Shown one piece after another: positions 35,404-45,060 of a DNA stretch of 64,000 bases. The stretch covers positions 2,112,001-2,176,000 of the forward strand of contig NZ_JAUTAU010000001.1 of the NCBI RefSeq assembly GCF_030818775.1. The letters run 5' to 3'. The notes under the pieces are model-generated. The model saw only the letters and a list, made by a program, of their open reading frames with translations. It did not search any database and was not told the origin of the DNA. Made by a program: the position numbers and the translations under genes. Positions within the stretch are counted from its first letter, which is position 1, and each line of letters begins with the position of its first letter. This DNA is from Bacillus sp. SORGH_AS_0510 (GTDB lineage: Bacteria; Bacillota; Bacilli; Bacillales; Cytobacillaceae).

Positions 35404-35516
35404 GCGTGAAACCGAAAAATTTAAATTTTGTTGTATAAAAGTGGTGTCAAGATAGGAAATGTTTGAATTATCGTATAAAATAAATAATATTACTACGTTG
35501 TTAAGGGGAATTTGAG

Positions 35517-38500
35517 ATGGTTAAAACTGCTAGACAGAATGAAACGATTGAAACACTAAAATATAAAATGGTATCTTTATATAATTTATTAAAAGAAGAA
35601 AATGATATTGAACAGGCAGAAAAAGTAAAGCAGCTTGCTCGGAAATTATCGAATAGAGAGTTTCTTATTGCCTTTTGCGGGCATTTTTCTGCAGGAAAAT
35701 CAACGATGATCAATCAAGTAGTGGGGGAAAATTTACTACCATCAAGCCCGATTCCAACAAGTGCAAACCTTGTAAGAGTTAAAGCGGGGGAAGAATACGC
35801 AAAGGTATATTTCAAAAATGAAAAATCAAGATTGTATCTAGCTCCATACGACTATCGATTAGTCAAAAATTATTGTAAAGATGGAGATCAGATTGAAGAG
35901 ATCGAAATCAGCCATAGTGAGTCTCGTTTACCTGAGAATACGGTGATTATGGATACACCAGGAATTGATTCAGCAGATGATGCCCACCGGATAGCCACTG
36001 AGTCAGCCCTGCATCTTGCAGATCTAATTTTTTACGTAATGGATTATAACCATGTTCAAGCTGAATTAAATTTCCTATTCACCAAAGAATTAACGGAAGC
36101 TGGTAAGGAAATTTATTTAGTCATTAATCAAATTGATAAGCACAAAAATGACGAGTTGAGTTTTTCGGATTTTCAGAAAAGTGTTGTTGACTCATTTGCA
36201 TCTTGGGGAGTAAGACCTGAAAGGATTTTTTATACTTCATTAAAAGTTGAAGATCATCCTTTTAATGAATTTAATGAACTCCAGCAGTTTATGCAATCAA
36301 AGTTAAACGAAAAGGATCAATTATTGGTGCCATCTGTTTCTCATTCATTAAGAAAAATTGCTCAAGATCATATCGAACAGTCCCATAAGACAGCAGATGA
36401 AGCTCTCGCTCCTGTTCTAGACATATTAAATGAGTTATCAGATAAAGAGAAACATGACTTAGAAACCTCTTTTAATAAAATCACTTCAGACCTAAAAAAA
36501 ATAAATGAAGGGACTAAAGAGAAGGAAATAGTTTTTGAAAATGAGCTTTCAAAAATCCTAAAAAATGCATATCTTATGCCTTTTCAAACAAGATCATTAG
36601 CGGAGAGTTATTTAGAAGCATCCCAACCTGAATTTAAAGTAGGTTTCTTGTTCTCAAAGCAAAAAACAGTAGAAGAGAAAAATAAGAGATTAGAAAATTT
36701 TTATCAAGATTTACAAGATAAAATAAAATCGCAATTGGAGTGGCATATACGAGAGTTTTTATTGCGTTGTATAAAGGACGAAAAAATTGAAAATATTGAA
36801 CTGCAAGGCTTAGCCCAATCGTTTACCATCCAGGTTCCAATAAAATTATTAGTGGATACTGTTAAATCAGGAGCCCGTGTAACGGGGGATTATGTACTTC
36901 GTTATACCGAAGATGTTGTCAATGAGATAAAAAGATTGACTAGAAATCTACTTTCAGAATTTAAATATAAATATTTGGATTGTCTATCAATCCAAACGGC
37001 GAAATTACAGAAACAATACGAAGCAGAGTTCAGTAGAATGGAAAGGTATGTAAAAGCCTTAACAACACTGAAAGAGTCAGAACTGAATATATTCAATAAA
37101 GAAAAAATGGTTGATCAATTGTTTGAACAACATGAAATACTTCGAGAGGAAGCTCCTCTTTTTATTCAGGAGGAAGAAGAATACGAAGTAATTAAAACTC
37201 AAAAAGAAATAAATGTCGTAAACACTGAGGAAAAGTTATCTTTACACACGGAAAATATAGATATAATTCTTCAGAATGAAAAGGAGCAGTTTAAACAGGA
37301 AGACAATCAGTTAAAGAAAACAGTTGAACGACTGCATCTTACATCCAATTTGATTGAAGGTTTACCTGGTTTCAAAAAGCTCTCAAAAGAACTTGAAGAT
37401 AAGGCATCTAGATTAGAAAATAAAGGTTTCACTGTTGCGTTATTTGGAGCATTTAGCGCCGGGAAGTCTTCGTTTGCCAATGCATTAATGGGTGAAAGAA
37501 TTTTACCCGTTTCGCCTAACCCAACTACTGCTGCCATTAATAAGATTAAGCCGGTAACATCTGAATATCCACACGGAACAGTACTGGTGAAGTTTAAAGA
37601 TTACGTAACAATGCTTGATGATATTAATCGATCTTTAAAGGTTTTTGATTTACATGTAATGGAGCTAACTGAAGCGGTAAAAGTAATTGATCAAATTATG
37701 CTTGAAAAGGGGCAGGAAGGGATATTAGAGAAAACTCATTTTGCTTTTTTACAGGCATTTAAAAAAGGTTTTAACTCTTTAGTATCTCTCCTTGGAACTA
37801 CTAAAGTAACAGAACTCAGTGATTTTAATGAGTTTGTAGCAAACGAGGAAAAATCATGTTATGTAGAATGGATCGAACTATATTATGATTGTGAGTTAAC
37901 TAGAAAAGGGATTACGCTTGTTGATACACCAGGGGCTGACAGTATTAATGCTCGTCATACAGGGGTTGCGTTTGATTATATTAAGAACTCTGACGCTATT
38001 TTATTTGTTACGTACTATAACCATGCTTTTTCAAAGGCAGACAGGGAATTTCTAATTCAGCTGGGGCGCGTAAAGGACTCCTTCCAAATGGATAAAATGT
38101 TCTTTGTTATTAACGCTATTGACCTTGCTGAAAATGATGAGGAAAAGAATCTTGTAGCCGAATATGTTGGGGAACAATTACTAAAATATGGAATCCGAAA
38201 TCCGCATCTTTATTCTTTATCAAGCTTGATTGCGTTAAATGAGAAGCAAAATAGAAACCAAATTCCATTATCAGGGATGAACCATTTTGAAAAGGCTTTT
38301 TATCAATTTATTTCCAATGATTTAACGGAAATGGCTATATCTTCTGCAGAGAACGAATTACAGCGTATTTGGGATTTAGTAGATAAATTAATAAAAAGTT
38401 CACAGGAAGATGAAAGCATTAAAGAAATGAAGAAAGTGGAATTCGAAAAAGAAAAAGCTGACATCAAGAAATTACTAGAAAAACAAACTGGAGAAAACCT

Positions 38501-39173
38501 ACGAAACCGTTTACTCCAAGAAGCAGATGAATTAATTTACTACATTAAGCAAAGGGTATTTCTTCGATATGGTGATTTCTTTAAGGAGGCATTTAATCCA
38601 TCAACCCTACGAGATGATGGACGTAATTTAAAAAAGGCGTTGCAGTCAGGGCTCGATGAATTTTTAGAAAGCTTTGGTTTTGATTTTGCACAGGAATTAA
38701 GAGCGACTACCGTAAGAATAGATAGATTTATTGAAAAGCTCCTTACAGACTATCATGCACAACTTATCAGAAATCTACTTGAAGTCAATCGTGATCTTTC
38801 TTTTTCTGCCTATGAAAAGCCGAACTTTGAAGAAATTGATTTCCCGATAGCATTTAAAGATGTAGATAACCAGCTATTTACCAAAGCTATGAGTCACTTT
38901 AAAACGCCAAAATCCTTTTTTGAAAAGAACGAGAAACAATATATGATGGAAGAACTGAACCAAATTGTAAGCGGGTTAGCTGATGATTATTTAAAACATG
39001 AAGGTGAGCGTTTGTGCTTCCATTATGGAAAACAATTAATGGTAGAAACGGAACAATTACTATCGAAATTGAATGAACAAGCAGATGATTATTACTTAAG
39101 TATTCTTTCAACATTAGATGGTGGTGTATCTATTATTGAATTAATGGATCTTCAACAAAAGCTTCCAAAATAG
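35517..39173 (+). CDS. dynA: Tandem bacterial dynamin DynA
   Basis: A membrane-tethering GTPase with two fused dynamin units; in B. subtilis it repairs membranes and defends against phage and pores. 1218 aa. Unit 1: P-loop GHFSAGKS at 55-62, switch DTPGIDS near 146, then a long helical stalk. Unit 2: P-loop GAFSAGKSS near 643, DTPGADS near 803, NAID for base recognition, then a second stalk. Length is close to the 1193 aa of B. subtilis. RBS AAGGGGAA precedes the ATG. Position beside bpsAB matches B. subtilis ypbR. Confidence 0.95.
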   Translation: MVKTARQNETIETLKYKMVSLYNLLKEENDIEQAEKVKQLARKLSNREFLIAFCGHFSAGKSTMINQVVGENLLPSSPIPTSANLVRVKAGEEYAKVYFKNEKSRLYLAPYDYRLVKNYCKDGDQIEEIEISHSESRLPENTVIMDTPGIDSADDAHRIATESALHLADLIFYVMDYNHVQAELNFLFTKELTEAGKEIYLVINQIDKHKNDELSFSDFQKSVVDSFASWGVRPERIFYTSLKVEDHPFNEFNELQQFMQSKLNEKDQLLVPSVSHSLRKIAQDHIEQSHKTADEALAPVLDILNELSDKEKHDLETSFNKITSDLKKINEGTKEKEIVFENELSKILKNAYLMPFQTRSLAESYLEASQPEFKVGFLFSKQKTVEEKNKRLENFYQDLQDKIKSQLEWHIREFLLRCIKDEKIENIELQGLAQSFTIQVPIKLLVDTVKSGARVTGDYVLRYTEDVVNEIKRLTRNLLSEFKYKYLDCLSIQTAKLQKQYEAEFSRMERYVKALTTLKESELNIFNKEKMVDQLFEQHEILREEAPLFIQEEEEYEVIKTQKEINVVNTEEKLSLHTENIDIILQNEKEQFKQEDNQLKKTVERLHLTSNLIEGLPGFKKLSKELEDKASRLENKGFTVALFGAFSAGKSSFANALMGERILPVSPNPTTAAINKIKPVTSEYPHGTVLVKFKDYVTMLDDINRSLKVFDLHVMELTEAVKVIDQIMLEKGQEGILEKTHFAFLQAFKKGFNSLVSLLGTTKVTELSDFNEFVANEEKSCYVEWIELYYDCELTRKGITLVDTPGADSINARHTGVAFDYIKNSDAILFVTYYNHAFSKADREFLIQLGRVKDSFQMDKMFFVINAIDLAENDEEKNLVAEYVGEQLLKYGIRNPHLYSLSSLIALNEKQNRNQIPLSGMNHFEKAFYQFISNDLTEMAISSAENELQRIWDLVDKLIKSSQEDESIKEMKKVEFEKEKADIKKLLEKQTGENLRNRLLQEADELIYYIKQRVFLRYGDFFKEAFNPSTLRDDGRNLKKALQSGLDEFLESFGFDFAQELRATTVRIDRFIEKLLTDYHAQLIRNLLEVNRDLSFSAYEKPNFEEIDFPIAFKDVDNQLFTKAMSHFKTPKSFFEKNEKQYMMEELNQIVSGLADDYLKHEGERLCFHYGKQLMVETEQLLSKLNEQADDYYLSILSTLDGGVSIIELMDLQQKLPK

Positions 39174-39199
39174 AAGGGCTTAAAAAGGGGAGAACTTAG

Positions 39200-40027
39200 A
39201 TGAAGTATGTAAGAGACAGAGAATGGCTTATCAAAAAGTTGGATGATAGTACTTTGAAAATTGTCGACTGCCGCTTTTCCTTAATGGATCCCAATAAAGG
39301 GAAAAAGGATTATCTTAAAAGTCATATTCCAGGTGCAATCTTCTTTGACTTGGAACAGGACTTGTCTGGACCTGTTAAAGAGCATGGAGGAAGGCATCCA
39401 TTACCAAATATTGATGAACTAGTTAGGAAACTCGAAAATTCTGGAATTACCAACGAAACAACAATTATTGCTTATGATTTTGGAGAAGGAGCATATGCAG
39501 CCCGATTTTGGTGGCTTCTTAAGTACCTTGGCCATAGAAATGTCTATGTCCTTGATGGAGGGTATAAAGGCTGGCTGGAAGCTAATGGTCCTGTAACAGT
39601 AGAAATTCCTTCGATCAAAACTGCAAAAATGCATGTAGAACTAAACCCGGATATTCTTGCTACAACAGAGGAAGTCAAACAAGTAGTGGAAAATCAGTCA
39701 AAAGATAGTATATTAATTGATTCAAGAGAAGCGAGAAGATTTCTTGGATTAGAAGAACCAATCGATAAAAAAGCAGGACATATTCCAGGTGCACTAAATA
39801 AGCCTTGGATGGAAGGCTTAAGTGAATGTCGATATAAAACAGTTGATGAACAAAGACAAAGGTTTGCCAATATTGATTTAGAGAACCAGATTATTGTATA
39901 CTGCGGCTCTGGAGTAACAGCTGTCCCCAATTTTTTAGCTTTAAAGGAAGCTGGATATGAAAAGGTAAAGCTATATGTTGGAAGCTTCAGTGATTGGATT
40001 TCGTACGATGGAAATAATATCGTATAA
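39200..40027 (+). CDS. sseA: Thiosulfate/3-mercaptopyruvate sulfurtransferase (tandem rhodanese)
   Basis: 275 aa with an inactive N-terminal rhodanese domain (about 5-125) and an active C-terminal one (about 150-272) whose catalytic loop is VYCGSGVTA. The CGSGVTA loop is characteristic of the 3-mercaptopyruvate type. Moves sulfane sulfur to thiols or cyanide. RBS GGGGAG 9 bases before ATG. Confidence 0.92.
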   Translation: MKYVRDREWLIKKLDDSTLKIVDCRFSLMDPNKGKKDYLKSHIPGAIFFDLEQDLSGPVKEHGGRHPLPNIDELVRKLENSGITNETTIIAYDFGEGAYAARFWWLLKYLGHRNVYVLDGGYKGWLEANGPVTVEIPSIKTAKMHVELNPDILATTEEVKQVVENQSKDSILIDSREARRFLGLEEPIDKKAGHIPGALNKPWMEGLSECRYKTVDEQRQRFANIDLENQIIVYCGSGVTAVPNFLALKEAGYEKVKLYVGSFSDWISYDGNNIV

Positions 40028-40044
40028 TTGACTAATCAAACCTA

Positions 40045-40053
40045 TGGTATAAT
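40045..40053 (+). promoter_or_regulatory. Extended -10 promoter of ypcP
   Basis: TGG-TATAAT is an ideal extended -10. TTGACT at 40028 is too close (14 bases) to be its -35. The leader of about 80 nt contains a GCACC/GGTGC hairpin. Confidence 0.65.
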
Positions 40054-40139
40054 GGGGAGCATGTGAATAAAATACCAGGATTAGCGTTTCGGCACCTTAA
40101 TGGTGCTGCCGCTTATCTTATATATAGGGGGATTAGAAA

Positions 40140-41033
40140 TTGAATAGTCAAAAGCCTTCATTAATGCTAGTCGATGGGATGGCATTATTATTCCGTGCAT
40201 TTTATGCAACTGCAGTAACAGGACAATTTATGATCAATTCAAAGGGTATTCCTACTAATGGAATTCATGGTTTTGTGAAACACTTGTTTACAGCTGTTTC
40301 CTCGTTTAAACCAACTCATTTGGCAGTATGTTGGGATATGGGGAGCAAAACCTTTCGGACAGAGTTGTTCCCAGACTACAAAGGAAATAGAGGCGAAGCA
40401 CCAATTGAGCTTATCCCTCAATTTGATTTAGTCAAGGAAGTAGTGGCTGCTTTTGATATACCCAATATAGGATTAGAAGGCTTTGAAGCAGATGATTGCA
40501 TCGGTACAGTTGCTAGGCATGCAAAGGAATTCGCGCATGTTTCAATACTCACGGGAGATCAAGATATTCTTCAGTTACTGGATGATCGTATTTCCGTCAT
40601 TCTGATGAAAAAGGGATACGGAAACTATCTTGTTCACACGCCTCAAAGCTTTTTTGAAGATAAAGGTATCACTCCAAAGCAAATGATTGATTTAAAAGCA
40701 CTTATGGGTGACCCTAGTGATAATTATCCAGGAGTTAAAGGAATTGGTGAGAAAACAGCGTTAAAGCTTTTACAAGAGTATCATCATATTGAGGGAATCA
40801 TCTCTAACCTGGATCGTTTATCAAAATCGAATAAAACAAAGATTGAACAGGATTTGGAAATGTTGCATCTATCTAGAATGCTTGCGGAAATAAAATGCGA
40901 TGTCCCTGTGACATATAACTTTGAAGAAACAGGTCTTCAAATTGAAAAAGAAAAAGCGTTAAATAAATTATTGGAAGTCGAGCTTCGTGGATTACAGAGA
41001 CTGCTGCCACTGAATGAAGCCGTTATTTCTTAA
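40140..41033 (+). CDS. ypcP: 5'-3' exonuclease YpcP (FEN-like)
   Basis: A stand-alone homologue of the Pol I 5' nuclease domain, used in RNA primer removal and redundant with PolA. 297 aa. MLVDGMALLFRAFYAT holds the first metal Asp, WDMGSKTFRTELFPDYKGNR the DNA clamp, EADDCIG, LTGDQDILQLL and LMGDPSDNYPGVKGIGEKTA the remaining acidic residues and H3TH motif. TTG start after AGGGGGA. Confidence 0.94.
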   Translation: MNSQKPSLMLVDGMALLFRAFYATAVTGQFMINSKGIPTNGIHGFVKHLFTAVSSFKPTHLAVCWDMGSKTFRTELFPDYKGNRGEAPIELIPQFDLVKEVVAAFDIPNIGLEGFEADDCIGTVARHAKEFAHVSILTGDQDILQLLDDRISVILMKKGYGNYLVHTPQSFFEDKGITPKQMIDLKALMGDPSDNYPGVKGIGEKTALKLLQEYHHIEGIISNLDRLSKSNKTKIEQDLEMLHLSRMLAEIKCDVPVTYNFEETGLQIEKEKALNKLLEVELRGLQRLLPLNEAVIS

Positions 41034-41040
41034 ATAAATT

Positions 41041-41079
41041 TAAAAACTGGCTGTTACCTTAAAGTACAGCCAGTTTTTT
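41041..41079. terminator. Terminator between ypcP and sspL
   Basis: AAAACTGGCTGT/ACAGCCAGTTTT with T6; the complementary flank serves sspL. Confidence 0.88.
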
Positions 41080-41089
41080 CATTGGCCAA

Positions 41090-41227
41090 TTACTTGGTAT
41101 TTTTCTTTTTCGCAGCATTTTCAAGTTTGCTCTTAGGTTCTTCTGCGAATTCTGCGTCTTGTCCATATCCTTGAGGATTCACTCCAGGTGCTTTAACCCC
41201 GCGGTTAGCATTATGTTTTTTACTCAT
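41090..41227 (-). CDS. sspL: Minor small acid-soluble spore protein SspL
   Basis: 45 aa. GVKAPGVNPQGYGQD and the end PKSKLENAAKKKNTK match the GGVTPQG and KTELEERAKKSNTK of B. subtilis SspL as I remember it. GGGAGGTG 7 bases before the ATG. Next to ypcP, as in B. subtilis. Expected to be made in the forespore. Confidence 0.82.
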   Translation of the reverse strand: MSKKHNANRGVKAPGVNPQGYGQDAEFAEEPKSKLENAAKKKNTK

Positions 41228-41310
41228 TAATGTTCACCTCCCATTTAGTTAGTATTTCCACAGAGAATAAAAAAATTTGGATTTCTAACAATAATGGTAG
41301 AGGTGATTTA

Positions 41311-41802
41311 ATGAATAAAGGTGTTTATTTAGCACTTTTTAGCATTGGACTAGCTCAAGGGATGAAAATTCCTATCCATTATTTTAAAAAGAATGAATGG
41401 CGTCCTGAGCTTTTTTTTGGAACAGGCGGAATGCCGAGTTCACATTCAGCAGGGGTTTCTACACTTACCACGTATATTGCTTTACAAAGGGGATTACCGA
41501 CGTTCGATTTTGCTCTTTCCCTCGTCTATGGACTAATTGTTATGTACGATGCACAAGGTGTCCGAAGGCAAACAGGTGAGCTAACATTAAAGGTGAACTC
41601 AATGAACGATTTGATAGAGAAAATCCACAAAGATGAAAGTGTTGAGTTTGAACAGGAATCACCGAAAAGACTGAAGGAAATGTTAGGGCACCAACCAGAA
41701 GAAGTAATTGGTGGTGCAATCCTCGGTGTTTTAGTGGGCGTTATCGGGCATTTGTGTACAAAAAAGAATAGAAAATCATCTATTTTTAGGGTAAGATTTT
41801 AA
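41311..41802 (+). CDS. Divergent PAP2 family (DUF212) membrane protein
   Basis: 163 aa, about four TM helices. Phosphatase-like motif GGMPSSHSAGVSTLTTYIAL and the later MYDAQGVRRQTGE identify the family, which keeps part of the PAP2 acid phosphatase signature. ATG 41311 lies after AGAGGTGA. Enzymatic activity is unproven; a lipid phosphate substrate is plausible. The next gene starts 5 bases downstream. Confidence 0.85.
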   Translation: MNKGVYLALFSIGLAQGMKIPIHYFKKNEWRPELFFGTGGMPSSHSAGVSTLTTYIALQRGLPTFDFALSLVYGLIVMYDAQGVRRQTGELTLKVNSMNDLIEKIHKDESVEFEQESPKRLKEMLGHQPEEVIGGAILGVLVGVIGHLCTKKNRKSSIFRVRF

Positions 41803-41806
41803 AGGG

Positions 41807-42112
41807 ATGGTTAAAGATTTTCGGAGAGGATTGGTTAAGTCAGTGCGAACAGTGGAAGAGTATTTGCACTACTTGAAAGGTAAAGGCTTTCATTTTCAAG
41901 AAGATGCAATTGGATTTATTTTCTTCGGAAAACACTATACAAATGCTTCCGATGAGATGATCAATACTGCGATAGAGCTAACATTGAAAGCGCAAAAATG
42001 CTTTGATGGCAGTTTTTATGTTTCCTTATTGGAAACGCTTATATCGAACGAAATAGACAGTAGAAAAGATGCAATCAGATTTATTAAAGAAAAAGAATTA
42101 ATAGCAATTTAA
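41807..42112 (+). CDS. Conserved hypothetical protein, about 101 aa
   Basis: I do not recognise the family with certainty (possibly DUF6123). It is soluble, with VEEYLHYLKGKGFHFQEDA and FGKHYTNASDEMINTAIE helical segments and an acidic-basic C-terminus. Start is ambiguous: ATG 41807 has a poor site, GTG 41843 (MRTVEEY) is an alternative. Probably co-transcribed with the DUF212 gene. Confidence 0.65.
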   Translation: MVKDFRRGLVKSVRTVEEYLHYLKGKGFHFQEDAIGFIFFGKHYTNASDEMINTAIELTLKAQKCFDGSFYVSLLETLISNEIDSRKDAIRFIKEKELIAI

Positions 42113-42118
42113 ATGATG

Positions 42119-42146
42119 AAAGAGGTTGACTTAGTCAACCTCTTTT
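42119..42146. terminator. Bidirectional terminator, 101-aa gene / EamA gene
   Basis: AAAGAGGTTGAC/GTCAACCTCTTT perfect 12-bp stem with a 3-base loop. Confidence 0.9.
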
Positions 42147-43066
42147 CATCCCTCAATGGTTTTATTTTTTTTTAGTGGAGGAACTTTTTTCATTGGAACT
42201 TCAGCAAAAATCATCCCCATAAAAATCAAAACGCACCCTAAGAGAGCACTGGAGGATAACCTTTCATTTGCCCATGTGTATCCGGCAATGGCAGCGAAGA
42301 CTGGTTCCATTGCGAAAATTAAAGCAACTCTAGTTGCGGAAGTGTACCTTTGGAAATTTGTTTGGATAAAGAATGCCACAGCAGTTGCAAAGATGCTAGT
42401 AACAATAAGGGCAAAAATAACATCTTGTGACAAAAGAATGTCCAGTTGAAATGACTTTTTCCAATCCTCAAATATAAAAGAGGATACCATTGATAATAAT
42501 GCAACAGTCGAAATTTGTATAACCGTTAATAATAATGTAGGATATTTACTGCTAAATTTTCCTGTTAATATAATATGAAGTGCAAAACTAATTGCACAAA
42601 CAAGCACAAAACCATCACCAATATTTAAGGATGTTACATCCGTCATAGTGAGTAAGAACAGGCCGACAGTAGCAGTTAACACACCAACAACCGCATTCTT
42701 GCTTGGGTATTGTTTTAGTAAGAGCATTGAAAATAAAGGGACTAAAACAACGCTTAATCCCGTAATAAATCCGGCTTTGGATGTAGTTGTATAGAGAAGA
42801 CCAATGGTTTGGGTTACATATCCTAGATAAAGCCAAAACCCAATAAAGATACCTGAGGCTAGCAATTTTAAGTTTAGTTTTTGTAATTGTTTCCTTTCAA
42901 AAGAAACGAGACAAATCATCAATAATAGAGCCGCAATTGCAAAACGAATACCATTAAAAGCAAAAGGCTCTAGAAAATCAATAGCATTTTGAACTATAAC
43001 AAAAGTAGTTCCCCAAATCAACGTAACAAGAAGCAAACTCAAATCTGCAAATAACGGTCTTTTCAT
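42146..43066 (-). CDS. EamA/DMT-superfamily transporter (second)
   Basis: 306 aa from ATG 43066, 10 TM helices in two EamA repeats: LLLVTLIWGTTFVIVQNAI at the first helix, RVALIFAMEPVFAAIAGYTW in the second repeat. ATG 43066 follows the RNase H stop by 8 bases; GAAGGAG is 15 bases upstream, rather far, so upstream GTG/TTG starts at 43090 or 43111 remain possible. Only distantly similar to the transporter at 29345. Substrate unknown. Confidence 0.86.
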   Translation of the reverse strand: MKRPLFADLSLLLVTLIWGTTFVIVQNAIDFLEPFAFNGIRFAIAALLLMICLVSFERKQLQKLNLKLLASGIFIGFWLYLGYVTQTIGLLYTTTSKAGFITGLSVVLVPLFSMLLLKQYPSKNAVVGVLTATVGLFLLTMTDVTSLNIGDGFVLVCAISFALHIILTGKFSSKYPTLLLTVIQISTVALLSMVSSFIFEDWKKSFQLDILLSQDVIFALIVTSIFATAVAFFIQTNFQRYTSATRVALIFAMEPVFAAIAGYTWANERLSSSALLGCVLIFMGMIFAEVPMKKVPPLKKNKTIEG

Positions 43067-43076
43067 GTTAAACGAA

Positions 43077-43484
43077 CTAGGCTCCTTCACTAGTGTTTTT
43101 TTGAATGGCAAGTCTTGCTAATTTATCCGCTACTTTGTTCTCGGCACTAGGAATCCATTTCATAAAGAATAATTCCATTTTCCTTGATAAGGTTAAAGCT
43201 TCTTCAAGTAATGGCAAATATTGTTTGTTTTTTACAAATTCTTTTTCCATCGCCCTATTAATTAGTTCAGAATCAGTACGAAACGACACAACTGAGTGAA
43301 TGTATCCTTTGTCTAAACATATTTTTAATGCGTGGATAAAAGCATGAAATTCAGCTTCATGATTTGTCATTGGACCAAGAGGTATAGAATATTCTTCAGC
43401 TGTGCCGTTAGCCTTAATGAAAATCCCAGCTCCGCTTAGTCCAGGATTACCAGCACTAGCTCCATCAATATAGACTTCAATCAT
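43077..43484 (-). CDS. RNase HI-family protein (YpdQ-like)
   Basis: 135 aa. Acidic residues of the active site: D in EVYIDGASAGNPG, E in NHEAEFHAF, D in FRTDSELI and D in NKVADKLARLA. A complete catalytic set suggests activity on RNA-DNA hybrids. It lacks the basic protrusion of E. coli RNase HI. Upstream of and coupled to the EamA gene on the minus strand. B. subtilis ypdQ is in the same area. Confidence 0.88.
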   Translation of the reverse strand: MIEVYIDGASAGNPGLSGAGIFIKANGTAEEYSIPLGPMTNHEAEFHAFIHALKICLDKGYIHSVVSFRTDSELINRAMEKEFVKNKQYLPLLEEALTLSRKMELFFMKWIPSAENKVADKLARLAIQKNTSEGA

Positions 43485-43650
43485 GCTTTTTCCTCCAATT
43501 AATTAATTATTCAAGTTTATCATATTTTAACACAGTAATGCAGGAAAATATTTTCTTTTGCTTAAGTGGGTATGATAATCATATAAATAAGCAGAAGCAG
43601 GTTTTTAAATTCAATTATAACTTGAAATCATTCATGAGAGGCTGAATAAA

Positions 43651-44307
43651 ATGAATTATAAATTAGAGTGGAAATATAAATTGAAGAGTAACGAAAAAGT
43701 GCATTTTTCATCAGAGTACGTTTCTGGAGAAGTTGCCATACAGATTGGTGAGGAGCTTGAAGCGACAGGAAAAGTATCTGAATTGTATTTTTATGATGAA
43801 AAAGGGACATCTTGGATTTTAAAAGAAATGAAAAAACTGCTCACTGAAATTGAGGAAGAACCTCATGATATTACCGTTTATTTTGATGGAGGGTATCAAA
43901 AGGATTCAAATTTAGCGGGATTAGGAGCTGTAATATTTTTTAAACAGGGCAAAAAGAAATACCGTATTAGGGCTAATGAGCGTCTAGAACAATTGGAGAA
44001 CAACAATGAAGCCGAATATGCAGCTTTTTACTATGCTCTGAATATTTTAGAGGATTTAGGTGTTCAGCAATTATCCTGCGAGTTCAAAGGTGACTCTCAA
44101 GGTATATTAAAACAACTTGAAGGGGAATGGCCATGCTATGAAGAAACACTAAATCGCTGGCTAGATCGGATTGAGGAAAAACTTAAAGCACTCGGTCTCG
44201 TACCTAAGTATACTGTCATTTCTAGAAAAGAAAACAAAGAGGCAGATCGGTTAGCCACCCAGGCTTTAGAAGGTAAAGAAATATTCGCAAAAACATTAAT
44301 TCTATAA
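43651..44307 (+). CDS. ypeP: RNase H-like protein YpeP
   Basis: 218 aa: an N-terminal region of about 70 residues, then an RNase H fold with DITVYFDGGYQKD, NNNEAEYAAFYYAL, EFKGDSQGILKQL and NKEADRLATQAL, giving the D-E-D-D set. The N-terminal part begins NYKLEWKYKLKS and is of unknown role. Divergent from the other RNase H protein across about 165 bases; followed by ypeQ. Confidence 0.85.
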   Translation: MNYKLEWKYKLKSNEKVHFSSEYVSGEVAIQIGEELEATGKVSELYFYDEKGTSWILKEMKKLLTEIEEEPHDITVYFDGGYQKDSNLAGLGAVIFFKQGKKKYRIRANERLEQLENNNEAEYAAFYYALNILEDLGVQQLSCEFKGDSQGILKQLEGEWPCYEETLNRWLDRIEEKLKALGLVPKYTVISRKENKEADRLATQALEGKEIFAKTLIL

Positions 44308-44327
44308 TCGAAGGGTGCGTTTACTTA

Positions 44328-44513
44328 ATGGAACAAGTATGTAGAAGGGAATTGTTAAGTCATATGGAAAACTTAATGATTCATTACTGTGAGGGCTGTT
44401 TTTTACACCAGCATATAAAAAAAGAAAATGGACGAAGAGCAGCACATCGATTTTGTATAAGCCAATGTACAGTTGGTGAAAAATTGCAGGAATATGGGAA
44501 AAAACTAAAGTAA
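44328..44513 (+). CDS. ypeQ: Zinc-finger protein YpeQ
   Basis: 61 aa. HYCEGCFLHQ and HRFCISQCTVGE make a C-x2-C plus C-x3-C/His zinc site, the YpeQ signature. TTG or ATG start; ATG at 44328 is used although its site is weak. Lies 20 bases after ypeP, so likely one operon. Function unknown. Confidence 0.85.
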   Translation: MEQVCRRELLSHMENLMIHYCEGCFLHQHIKKENGRRAAHRFCISQCTVGEKLQEYGKKLK

Positions 44514-44528
44514 GGATGAATACGTATA

Positions 44529-44557
44529 AAAAGGCTGACGAGTAACGTCAGCCTTTG
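44529..44557. terminator. Terminator between ypeQ and cspD
   Basis: AAAGGCTGACG/CGTCAGCCTTT, 5-base loop; A and T flanks on both strands. Confidence 0.88.
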
Positions 44558-44576
44558 AGTGGTTATAATTATAAGA

Positions 44577-44777
44577 TTAAAGTTTTACTACGTTAGCAGC
44601 TTGTGGTCCGCGGTTTCCTTCAACGATTTCGAAAGAAACTTCTTGGCCTTCTTCTAATGATTTGAAGCCTTCACCAGTGATAGCGCTGAAGTGTACGAAT
44701 ACATCGTCTCCGCCTTCAACTTCGATAAAACCGAAACCTTTTTCATTGTTAAACCATTTAACTTTACCGTTTTGCAT
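44577..44777 (-). CDS. cspD: Cold shock protein CspD
   Basis: 66 aa, a single OB-fold nucleic-acid chaperone. RNP1 KGFGFIEV and RNP2 VFVHFSAI are intact, and the end [10 protein letters not shown] is typical. ATG 44777 after AGGAGGAAG. The 283-base region upstream likely holds a long 5' leader as usual for csp genes; no cold-box could be assigned. The position next to ypeQ indicates cspD, though Csp paralogues are hard to tell apart. Confidence 0.93.
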   Translation of the reverse strand: MQNGKVKWFNNEKGFGFIEVEGGDDVFVHFSAITGEGFKSLEEGQEVSFEIVEGNRGPQAANVVKL

Positions 44778-44962
44778 GTACTTCTTCCTCCTAAGCCTTT
44801 CAAGACACCCTGGTGTCAAAGATAAATATTATCATGTAATAAAAAAACAGCAACTTTATGTGCATTATTTAATTGGTACATGATGCTTTAAATATACAAT
44901 AAGGAAATAATACAGTCAAGAAATGCAAACGTTTTTTTGGTTATTTTATCAACATTCCTCCA

Positions 44963-45029
44963 AATTTAACATAAATAGAATTTTAATGTTCGTCTAACAT
45001 AAAATTCCTCCCGCCTCATATGTTAAATT
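44963..45029. repeat. Inverted repeat AATTTAACATA / TATGTTAAATT
   Basis: Perfect 11-bp arms at 44963-44973 and 45019-45029, with a further TAACATAAA copy between. It lies between cspD and the 93-aa gene and could be an operator for an unknown regulator. Confidence 0.45.
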
Positions 45030-45060
45030 AATAATATTTTGTTATAGAGGCGGGGATATC

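Noticed and set aside
44922..44940. CcpA cre-like site near cspD (TGCAAACGTT)
   Set aside because: The 3' half does not fit the consensus, and the position far upstream gives no support.
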